Shown: positions 1 to 6,666 of the stretch, one piece after another | How the letters are laid out: every line of letters begins with the position of its first letter | Numbering within the stretch: position 1 is the stretch's first letter | Source: Candidatus Aminicenantota bacterium | GTDB lineage: Bacteria > Acidobacteriota > Aminicenantia > JAMOAD01 | NCBI GenBank assembly: GCA_027070475.1 | Contig: JALXDT010000059.1 | Span: forward strand, 1-7,785 | DNA: 7,785 bases | Direction: 5' to 3' | Translations under genes and position numbers: made by a program | Notes under the pieces: model-generated | The model's input: the letters and a program-made list of their open reading frames with translations, nothing else | Told to the model about the DNA's origin: nothing | Databases searched by the model: none

Positions 1-1056
1 TGATATTACAAATAATTTAATCAATTCCGGATCAAATTGAGAAGCTTGATTGTTTACGAGTTCTTTTATTGCAAACTCTTTAGACAGAGCTTTTTTATAG
101 GGTCTTTCTGTTGTAATGGCATCAAATGTGTCGGCAATTGCTATTATTCTTGCAAAAAGAGGTATTTCTCTTCCTTTTAGTCCTTCCGGATAGCCTGATC
201 CATCGTATTTTTCATGATGGTATTTTATACCTTCTACTACATCTTCCATCCCTTCTATATTTGAAACTATTTCAGCTCCTATTATCGGGTGTTTATTCAT
301 AAGCTCTTTTTCTTCATGTGTTAGCACACCTTTTTTATTTAAAATAGAATCAGGTACTCCTATTTTCCCTATATCATGTAAAATTGCTGATATTTTCAAC
401 CTCTCAATCTCCCTTTTGCTTAAGTTTAATCCCTCTGCTATTATCATTGAGTAATCCAATACTCTTTTAGTATGACCTCCAGTATAAGGATCTCTTTTTT
501 CAATTGCAAGAGAAAGAGAAAGTGCTAACTCAAACAAAAGTCTTTTTTCTTTTTCATAAAGTTTGGCATTTTCAAGAGCAATAGAAATGGGAGAGGAAAT
601 TATTTTTATATATTCAAGGTCTTCTGTTGTGAAATCTCCTCCTATTTTGTTCATTATCTGTATAACACCGATTACTTTATTTTCAATTGATAGAGGCCCT
701 ACTAACATATTTTTTGTTTTAAAGCCTGATATTTTATCAAAGTTTTTATTCCAGTCTCTGTTTTTTTCAATATCATTTATAATTTTAAATTTTCTATCAA
801 GAAATGTTTTCCCGGCTATTCCAACCCCCTCTTTTAGTCGCAGGTTGACTATTTTTTCTGTTTTTTCTCCTTTTAAAATTCTGAAAAATAGTTCATTCTT
901 TTTTTCATCATATTCCCAGATTGAAACTGCTTCAACTCCTAAAATCTCTTGTATGTGGGAGATGGTATTTCCTAAAACTTTTTCTATGCTTAAAGACTTG
1001 TTTATCGCAGAAATACAATTGAGAAGCTCCTTTAAATCTCTATTACTCTTCTTCAT
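1..1056 (-). CDS. GAF-HD-GYP cyclic-di-GMP phosphodiesterase (3' end cut by window)
   Basis: 352 residues are readable from ATG 1056 to the window edge with no stop. Residues about 14-165 are a GAF sensor domain; about 175-352 are an HD-GYP domain. The metal-site residues are all present: H195 (GGHTKRV), H227-D228 (HDIGK), H256, H280-H281, D309, and the GYP signature at 288-290 (HHEKYDGSGYP). The family hydrolyses c-di-GMP to pGpG/GMP; some members prefer 3',3'-cGAMP. Tyr191, where tri-iron members such as PmGH carry Glu, suggests a two-metal centre (inference). The readable part ends with the QFDPEL helix, typical of the end of this domain, so few residues are probably missing. There is no transmembrane segment, so it should be cytosolic. 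An in-frame stop at 1060-1062 fixes ATG 1056 as the earliest ATG. The gene overlaps the PBP1A stop by 14 bases and has no clear ribosome binding site, suggesting reinitiation by ribosomes ending PBP1A. What the GAF domain binds cannot be read from sequence. Confidence 0.93.
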   Translation of the reverse strand, partial: MKKSNRDLKELLNCISAINKSLSIEKVLGNTISHIQEILGVEAVSIWEYDEKKNELFFRILKGEKTEKIVNLRLKEGVGIAGKTFLDRKFKIINDIEKNRDWNKNFDKISGFKTKNMLVGPLSIENKVIGVIQIMNKIGGDFTTEDLEYIKIISSPISIALENAKLYEKEKRLLFELALSLSLAIEKRDPYTGGHTKRVLDYSMIIAEGLNLSKREIERLKISAILHDIGKIGVPDSILNKKGVLTHEEKELMNKHPIIGAEIVSNIEGMEDVVEGIKYHHEKYDGSGYPEGLKGREIPLFARIIAIADTFDAITTERPYKKALSKEFAIKELVNNQASQFDPELIKLFVIS

Positions 1057-3376
1057 TAATTACTTTGCTATGAGTATAATAATCATTAACCATTAAATGG
1101 TCCTCTTCAGTGCAGAATCTTTGTGGCTCCGTACCACTAATAAAGGCTTCATTAATAACATATTCACAGATAGGAGTTGCAAGAAGGCCGGTCATATAAT
1201 CAATGCGAACAAAATTTATATTAGGGGGAACCTGAAATTTTTCATCTGGTTTATCTTTTAAAGCTTCTTTCATAAAATCCATCCAGATCGGAAGAGCTGC
1301 CCTTGCTCCTGTTTCATAATAACCGAGACTCTTTTTAATACTGTATCCTACCCAAACTCCCACTGTTATTGATGGGGAAAAACCTATGAACCAGGCATCT
1401 GTAAAATCATCTGTTGTACCTGTTTTTCCACCCAATGTCCTGTTCAGTACTCTTGCTTTTTTTGCCGTTCCCCTTAAAACAACTCCGTTTAAAAGAGAAC
1501 ACATTTGATAAGCTACCTGAGGACTAATAACTTCATTGACTTCCATCTTATTTTCAAAAAGTATATTTCCATCCATATCAATTATCTTTTTTATAAAATA
1601 GGGTTTTATTCTAATTCCACCATTTGGGAATACGGAAAATGCAGATGTCATTTCAAGGAGAGAAACTTCTAATGTTCCCAAGGAGAGAGAAAGGTAAGGT
1701 TCTAATTTTGAGGTTATTCCAAATCTTCGAGCGTATTGAATTGCCAATTCAGGGGTTATTGCCTCTAGTAATTTTGCAGTGATAACATTCCTTGATTCCT
1801 CCAAACCTCTTCTCAGTGTACAGAGCCCTCTGTACTGTTCATCAAAGTTTAAAGGGCTCCAATCTTGAAAACCTGTCCATTTATTGTTAAAAGTTACAGG
1901 TTCATCAATAAATGTTGACGCAGGAGTGTATCCGTTTGAAAGGGCTGCTGAGTAAATTATAGGTTTTATTGTTGAGCCCGGTTGTCTTTTAGCCTGAACA
2001 GCATTGTTAAATTCACTTCTTTTGAAGGAATATCCACCTATCATTGCCTTTATTTCACCCGTATGGGGATTAATAGCTAACAAGGCTCCCTCTGTTAATG
2101 GCTCCTGTTCAAGTGCGACATTGAGCTCTTTTTTGTTTTCATTAATATCTAAGATTTTTACTTCTATTATGTCACCTCTTTTTATTAGTGACCTCAAGCT
2201 ATGTTTTTTAGTCCACTGTGCATTCTTAAGGTTTAGTGTCCCCCTGTAATCTCCTATTTTTAGCTCTGCCTTATTTTTTGTAACTTTTAGAACAAGAGCT
2301 TTTGTGATTAAATCTTTTTTAGGTAGTTGCTTCCACTCTTTTAATTTAAATGTATTAATATCCTTTCCCTCTGATAATATATTTTCTTTATCTTTTCTCC
2401 ATCCCTTTCTCTTATCATGGGCTCTTAGCCCTGCACGTACTGCTTTATATGCAATCTTTTGATATTCGATGTTAACAGTTGTATAAACTTTTAATCCGCT
2501 TTGATAGAGAACTTTATTACCATAATTTTTACTTATATATTTTCTAACCTCTTCAATAAAGTATGCTATATAATCATTGCTTGAATATGAATCTTTTTTG
2601 ACTATATTAAGAGGCTTTTTAATATTTTCAAGGTACTCTTTTTTTGAGATAAATCCTTCTTCGTACATTCTCTTTATTGCATAATTTCTCCTCTTTAAAG
2701 CTCTATCAGGGTGCTTAATTGGTGAATATCTACCAACAGAGCTGTTTATTCCTGCCAAAAGAGCTGCTTCATCAATTGAAAGATCTTTTGCTCTCTTTCC
2801 AAAATAGTACTCTGAAGCCGCTTCTATGCCATAATTTCCATACCCCAGGTAGATTTGATTTAAATAATAGGTGATTATCTGCTCTTTGGTATATTCTCTT
2901 TCTATTTGAAGTGCAAGAAGTGTTTCCTGAATTTTTCTTCTCAGGGTTCTTTCCTGGGTTAAAAAAAGGGATCTTGCAAGCTGCATTGTTATTGTACTTG
3001 CTCCTTGAACTATTCTTTTGTGCTTTAAATTTCTTATTATAGCTCCTATTATTCTGTAAAAGTCAACTCCCCAGTGTTTGTAAAATCTTGAATCTTCAAC
3101 TGCGATAAATGCATTTTTTACAACCTGAGGAATCTCTTTAGAGGAAAGAATTATTCTCTTTTCTAAATAGTATCTTCCTATCACTCTACCATCATCAGAA
3201 TAGACTTCTGATATTACAGATGGTTTAATATCTTCAAGATTTTTAATCTTAGGCAACCCCTTTTGATAAGAGATAAAAACACCTAAAAGAACCCCTAAGG
3301 AGGAAGCTATGACAATTCCAATAATAATTAAAATTAAATTAATTATTCTTTTCTTTTTTCTGTTTATTTCTTTCAT
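1043..3376 (-). CDS. mrcA: Bifunctional class A penicillin-binding protein, PBP1A type
   Basis: This 777-residue protein polymerises lipid II into glycan strands and cross-links their peptides on the outer face of the cytoplasmic membrane. A Lys-rich cytoplasmic tail (1-10) precedes one membrane anchor (about 11-36). The GT51 glycosyltransferase domain (about 55-230) shows catalytic E94 in the EDSRFYKHWG motif, QGASTITMQLAR (124-135) and the second Glu E151 in RKIQE. An OB-like insert spans about 355-425, as in Gram-negative PBP1A. The transpeptidase (about 430-705) has S468-TIK-K471, S528-R-N530 and K651-T-G-T654, so both active sites look intact. The C-terminal tail has two cysteines, C737 and C755, in a segment ending FISGTEPQRFC, a possible periplasmic disulfide. 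The start overlaps the TPR lipoprotein gene by 38 bases; an AAGGAG at 3393-3398 sits 16 bases before the ATG, a long spacing. Direct coupling to the lipoprotein gene suggests a functional pair. The family is certain; mrcA is used as the family symbol (ponA in other species). Confidence 0.96.
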   Translation of the reverse strand: MKEINRKKKRIINLILIIIGIVIASSLGVLLGVFISYQKGLPKIKNLEDIKPSVISEVYSDDGRVIGRYYLEKRIILSSKEIPQVVKNAFIAVEDSRFYKHWGVDFYRIIGAIIRNLKHKRIVQGASTITMQLARSLFLTQERTLRRKIQETLLALQIEREYTKEQIITYYLNQIYLGYGNYGIEAASEYYFGKRAKDLSIDEAALLAGINSSVGRYSPIKHPDRALKRRNYAIKRMYEEGFISKKEYLENIKKPLNIVKKDSYSSNDYIAYFIEEVRKYISKNYGNKVLYQSGLKVYTTVNIEYQKIAYKAVRAGLRAHDKRKGWRKDKENILSEGKDINTFKLKEWKQLPKKDLITKALVLKVTKNKAELKIGDYRGTLNLKNAQWTKKHSLRSLIKRGDIIEVKILDINENKKELNVALEQEPLTEGALLAINPHTGEIKAMIGGYSFKRSEFNNAVQAKRQPGSTIKPIIYSAALSNGYTPASTFIDEPVTFNNKWTGFQDWSPLNFDEQYRGLCTLRRGLEESRNVITAKLLEAITPELAIQYARRFGITSKLEPYLSLSLGTLEVSLLEMTSAFSVFPNGGIRIKPYFIKKIIDMDGNILFENKMEVNEVISPQVAYQMCSLLNGVVLRGTAKKARVLNRTLGGKTGTTDDFTDAWFIGFSPSITVGVWVGYSIKKSLGYYETGARAALPIWMDFMKEALKDKPDEKFQVPPNINFVRIDYMTGLLATPICEYVINEAFISGTEPQRFCTEEDHLMVNDYYTHSKVINEEE

Positions 3377-4142
3377 TTTTAATATGATCTATCTCCTTTA
3401 GATATTTAATGCAAAGGTCTATCATGTTTTTGTCTCTTGATAATGCTCTCGCTTTTTCAAAAAATGTTATTGCAGCATCCGGATCTTTTTCTTTTTTATA
3501 TAAAAAGAGAGCTAAATTAAAGTTAAAGATAGGATTTTCAGGCATTATCTTAACTGCTTTTAAATAATCTTTTCGCGCTTTTGAATTTTCTCCCAGGATT
3601 GCATAAATTTGTCCTCTTAAATTATAACCTATAGCAAAGGATGGATTAATTTTTAATCCATGGTTAATGTACTCTAAAGCTTCTTTGTATTTCTTTTCAG
3701 ATATTTTTAGAAGAGCAAGATTGTAGAAACCATTTTCTCTTGTAGGATAGTTTGGATTATCTATGACTTTCTTAAACATTTCTTCCGCTTTTGAATTCAT
3801 CCCCATTTCTTTATAAGCTATTCCAAGATAATTGTATGATTCAGCATATGCAGGGTTAATTTTTAATGCTTTTTCAAAGTATTGAGAGGCTTTTTTAAAA
3901 TTTCTTTTGTAAAGTTCAATAATTCCCAGACTGTGATACGCTAAATAAAAATTGGGATCCTTTTTTATGACCTGAAGTAAAAGAACTTTTGCTTTTTCAG
4001 GATTCCCATTGTTTAGATAGATTGTTGCTTCATTATACTTTTTTATAGTTGGATCAATCTTAACTTTTTTTCCGCCGCAACCAATATAAGATATGGAAAC
4101 AAAAATTAGAATAAATAGAAAGGTTAATCTCTTATTTATCAT
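3339..4142 (-). CDS. TPR-repeat lipoprotein, candidate PBP partner (Lpo-like or PilF/PilW-like)
   Basis: This 267-residue protein starts with a short basic, hydrophobic signal peptide (1-21) ending in SYIG before C22, a recognisable though imperfect type II signal-peptidase site (Tyr at -3 where Leu is usual). The residues after Cys are Gly-Gly, with no Asp at +2, so under E. coli Lol rules it would go to the outer membrane. Residues about 34-237 form about six TPR helix pairs, ending in consensus turns such as ALKINPAYAES and GLKINPSFAIG; a Lys/Asn-rich tail closes the protein. TPRs bind protein partners, and no catalytic motif is visible. The ATGA overlap with the cyclase, and especially the 38-base overlap with PBP1A, suggest an activator or scaffold for that synthase, as for LpoA and LpoP. 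The repeat NPNYPTRENGFYNLAL also recalls PilF/PilW type IV pilus lipoproteins, but no pilus gene is nearby. The fold and lipoprotein status are well supported; the role is inferred. Confidence 0.9.
   Translation of the reverse strand: MINKRLTFLFILIFVSISYIGCGGKKVKIDPTIKKYNEATIYLNNGNPEKAKVLLLQVIKKDPNFYLAYHSLGIIELYKRNFKKASQYFEKALKINPAYAESYNYLGIAYKEMGMNSKAEEMFKKVIDNPNYPTRENGFYNLALLKISEKKYKEALEYINHGLKINPSFAIGYNLRGQIYAILGENSKARKDYLKAVKIMPENPIFNFNLALFLYKKEKDPDAAITFFEKARALSRDKNMIDLCIKYLKEIDHIKNERNKQKKEKNN
3393..3398 (-). promoter_or_regulatory. Shine-Dalgarno for PBP1A, unusually distant
   Basis: The minus strand reads AAGGAG here, inside codons 249-250 (Lys-Glu) of the upstream TPR lipoprotein gene. 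The spacer to the ATG at 3376 is 16 bases (ATAGATCATATTAAAA), well above the usual 5-10. No other in-frame ATG, GTG or TTG lies between it and an in-frame stop at 3389-3391. The only in-frame codon at ideal spacing is ATA at 3383-3385, a very rare initiator. Either initiation is weak or the start depends on ribosomes arriving from the lipoprotein gene. Confidence 0.6.
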
Positions 4143-5674
4143 TTTATCTCTCCAATTACTTTATATGTTTTAATCTTTTTAGAAACTCCTTTCAATCTCT
4201 GCTCACCTAAGAATTCATACTTGAATTTTTTCTTTGTTTTATTATAAACAGTAGAGCTTACCACAATTTCATTAGCTTTTGCAACAAATTCTTCCAGTCT
4301 GGAGGCTATATTTACAGTGGTTCCGACAGAGCTAAAATCTACTCTTCTTATAGACCCAAAATTTCCAGAGATAACAGGACCCGCGTTTATTCCTATTCTT
4401 ACATCTATTTTTGGAAAAGATTTGTTTTTATTAAATTCACTTATTTTTTCAAGAATTTTAAGGGAAGCTTTAACACTTTTTTCCTCAGGGTTTTCTATTT
4501 CAAAAGGAGTACCGAAAACTGCCATTATTGCATCTCCTATGTATTTATCAAGAGTTCCTTCATACTCAAAAATTATATCTGTTATTTCTCCGAAGAAGGT
4601 ATTTAATAGTTTACCCACCTCCATGGGATCGAGTGTTTCTGTAAGTTTGGTGAAGTTTACAATATCAAGAAACATTACTGATGCATATTCTTTTGAAAAT
4701 TTAAACAGGTCTTCTAAATTTTTACTCTCAAGTATTTTATTGACAACAGCAGGAGAGTGGTATCTTTCAAGTCTGTGTCTTAGTGATTTCTCCTCTTCAA
4801 GTTTTTCTCTAAGGTAAAATTGCTGGATCGCAAAAGACATGTAATTTGAGATAACAGAGCTGAAATCCAGCTCCTCCTCATTAAAAGATCTTTTGTTTTT
4901 TATTCTATCAAGATAGATTGCCCCAAAGAAATTTTTTTCATAGAACATTGGAACCACGATGGCAGATTTTATTCCCAAGATTAGAATACTTTCAGAACTT
5001 GAGAATCTTGAGTCTGTCATTGTATCTATTGATAAAATAGAGACTTTATCCTTTATCGCTTTTTCTAGTATGGAAGTGCTGATACTATTATCCTCAACAC
5101 TGGATAATCCCTTTTTATGTTTTAGTTCAAGTTCACCATTTTCTTTTAAAAAAATAAAAACTCTGTCAGGATTAAGGTGCTTCAATATAAAGTCAGAAGT
5201 TGAATCAAGAATAGAGGCTATGCTATTGCATTCAAGAAGTTTTTTTGCATATTGAATAAGAAGCTGGAGAACTGATTGTTTAGCCTTGGGCTTTTCCCAA
5301 TAATTTTCAAGCTCTCTTATATCTTTTACAATGGTAAATGAACCACCATTATCTTTTTTATTTTTTTCTTTTTCTTCCTCTTTTTCTATATATTTTAGTT
5401 CATATTGTCCAATTATTATTATATCTCCATTGTTTAAATGAGTCTTATCTGTTTTAATCCCATTTACAAAAGTTCCATTTTTACTTCCAAGGTCTCTGAG
5501 AAAATAACCTCCATTTTTATCTCTTTCAAGTTCACAGTGGAACCTTGAGATGGTGAATGTATCATCCTTTAGTATAATGTCATTTATTGAAGCTCTTCCG
5601 ATTCTATAGAGATTTTTTGTAAGTGTATACTCTTTTGTATTCAGTGAATCGGAAATTATTATCTTATATTCCAT
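4139..5674 (-). CDS. FHA-GAF-class III adenylate/guanylate cyclase
   Basis: This is a 511-residue soluble protein with three domains. The FHA domain (about 1-97) has the full phosphothreonine-binding set: G26-R27, S43-R44-x-H46, N66-G67 and N71-G72. A charged Lys/Glu linker (97-110) leads to a GAF sensor domain (about 133-287). A helical segment (about 286-317, ending YHSPAVVNKILE) joins this to the class III cyclase domain (about 328-511). The cyclase has both metal aspartates, D337 (FLDIVNFT) and D381, the base-reading K377 (GTLDKYIGD), and transition-state N455 and R459 (TVNIASRLE). S448 aligns where adenylate cyclases have Asp or Thr. Lys plus a small hydroxyl residue favours ATP, so cAMP is the likely product; guanylate activity is not excluded. 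It would act as a dimer in the cytosol, gated by the GAF ligand and by FHA binding to a phosphorylated partner. The ATG lies inside gpsA (16-base overlap) without a clear ribosome binding site, suggesting coupling to gpsA translation. Confidence 0.95.
   Translation of the reverse strand: MEYKIIISDSLNTKEYTLTKNLYRIGRASINDIILKDDTFTISRFHCELERDKNGGYFLRDLGSKNGTFVNGIKTDKTHLNNGDIIIIGQYELKYIEKEEEKEKNKKDNGGSFTIVKDIRELENYWEKPKAKQSVLQLLIQYAKKLLECNSIASILDSTSDFILKHLNPDRVFIFLKENGELELKHKKGLSSVEDNSISTSILEKAIKDKVSILSIDTMTDSRFSSSESILILGIKSAIVVPMFYEKNFFGAIYLDRIKNKRSFNEEELDFSSVISNYMSFAIQQFYLREKLEEEKSLRHRLERYHSPAVVNKILESKNLEDLFKFSKEYASVMFLDIVNFTKLTETLDPMEVGKLLNTFFGEITDIIFEYEGTLDKYIGDAIMAVFGTPFEIENPEEKSVKASLKILEKISEFNKNKSFPKIDVRIGINAGPVISGNFGSIRRVDFSSVGTTVNIASRLEEFVAKANEIVVSSTVYNKTKKKFKYEFLGEQRLKGVSKKIKTYKVIGEIK
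4150..4153 (-). promoter_or_regulatory. Ribosome binding site of the TPR lipoprotein gene
   Basis: The minus strand reads GGAG followed by AGATAAA and then ATG 4142, a 7-base spacer. It lies within the last codons of the cyclase gene and supports the chosen start, whose ATG overlaps the cyclase TGA. Confidence 0.7.
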
Positions 5675-6666
5675 TCTTTTTTAAGGGATCTTCCCATAAG
5701 ACTCTTCAATGCTTCTTTTACAGGTAAGTCTTTATAGATAATTTTGTAAACATGTTCGGTTATGGGCATTTCTATGTTAACACTTCTCGCCAATTTTAAG
5801 GCTGTTTTAACAGTAGTAAGCCCTTCTACGACAAATTTAGAATCTTTTAAGATTTCTTCAATTCTTTCACCTCTACCCACTCTAAAACCGAAAGTTCTGT
5901 TTCTCGAGAGAGGACCAAAACATGTTAACATCAAATCACCGATTCCGGATAACCCTAAAAATGTTTGCTCCTTTGCTCCTAACTTTAGCCCGAGACGAAT
6001 TATTTCTATATTTCCTCTTGTTATAAGAGAGGCTATGGAATTGTACCCAAAACCCATTCCGGCGGCAATTCCGGCAGCTATTGCAATTACATTTTTTAGA
6101 GCTCCACCCAATTCAACTCCATGTATATCCTCCGTAACATAGAGTCTTAAAATTTCAGATGAAAACTCCTTTTGTATTAATCTGGCGGTTTCTTCATTTT
6201 CCGATGCGACAACAACTGCTGTAGGGAATTTTTGTGCTAACTCTTTTGCAAAACTTGGACCTGAAATTATAGAAATTTTATCTTTTACTTCTTTGGGAAA
6301 AACCTCTTTCATTCTGTCCGATAGGAAGGCAATATTTACCTCATCCAATCCTTTGGTCAATGAGACAATATATTGTGATTTTAAAAAAGGAGATATCTTT
6401 TTATACATATCAGGACAGAATTTTGAGGGAATTGCAAGAACTAAAATTTCTGAATTTTTTATAGCTTCTTCAAGGTTTGTAGTAGCTTTTAAATTTTCAG
6501 ATAGTTTTATATCAGGAAGGTAAATTGGGTTTTCATGAGAGTTGTTTATGGCTTCTGCCACTTCTTTTTCTAATGTCCAGATTTTTGTGTTTATTTTTTT
6601 TATTCCTGCAAGATAATTTGCGAAAGAAGTTCCCCATGAACCGCCACCAATCACACTTACTCTCAT
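5659..6666 (-). CDS. gpsA: NAD(P)-dependent glycerol-3-phosphate dehydrogenase
   Basis: The enzyme reduces dihydroxyacetone phosphate to sn-glycerol-3-phosphate in the cytosol, supplying the phospholipid backbone. The 335-residue length is typical. The Rossmann dinucleotide motif is at the N-terminus (GGGSWGTSFA, 7-16). Next come TKG with K105, ISGPSFAKEL (134-143), the catalytic K191 in GGALKNVIAIAAG, and the C-terminal substrate-binding block GLSGIGDLMLTCFG (238-251) followed by SRNRTFG (254-260) and VEGLTT (280-285). Nothing conserved is missing. Its ATG overlaps the plsY stop as ATGA and has a strong AGGAGG 11 bases upstream, so the start is secure. Its product is the direct substrate of the upstream-encoded PlsY, and plsY-gpsA adjacency is common in bacteria. 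Confidence 0.98.
   Translation of the reverse strand: MRVSVIGGGSWGTSFANYLAGIKKINTKIWTLEKEVAEAINNSHENPIYLPDIKLSENLKATTNLEEAIKNSEILVLAIPSKFCPDMYKKISPFLKSQYIVSLTKGLDEVNIAFLSDRMKEVFPKEVKDKISIISGPSFAKELAQKFPTAVVVASENEETARLIQKEFSSEILRLYVTEDIHGVELGGALKNVIAIAAGIAAGMGFGYNSIASLITRGNIEIIRLGLKLGAKEQTFLGLSGIGDLMLTCFGPLSRNRTFGFRVGRGERIEEILKDSKFVVEGLTTVKTALKLARSVNIEMPITEHVYKIIYKDLPVKEALKSLMGRSLKKEWNIR

Noticed and set aside
563..1096. A 177-codon open frame on the plus strand over the HD-GYP/PBP1A junction, and similar plus-strand frames at 2004-2249, 4317-4817, 4959-5255, 5762-6142 and 6293-6523.
   Set aside because: Each lies antisense to a gene with complete conserved motifs, has no recognisable domain, and shows Ser/Phe/Ile-rich composition expected of a shadow of an AT-rich coding strand.
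3339..4142. Calling the TPR lipoprotein PilF/PilW outright.
   Set aside because: One repeat resembles those proteins, but TPR consensus similarity is weak evidence and there are no pilus genes in the window.
5675..5690. A run of six A followed by G at the gpsA/cyclase joint, which could be a -1 frameshift site fusing GpsA to the cyclase.
   Set aside because: The gpsA frame reads CTT AAA AAA GAA, which is not the A-AAA-AAG phasing needed. The cyclase has its own ATG and a complete FHA domain, so overlap with separate initiation is the simpler reading.
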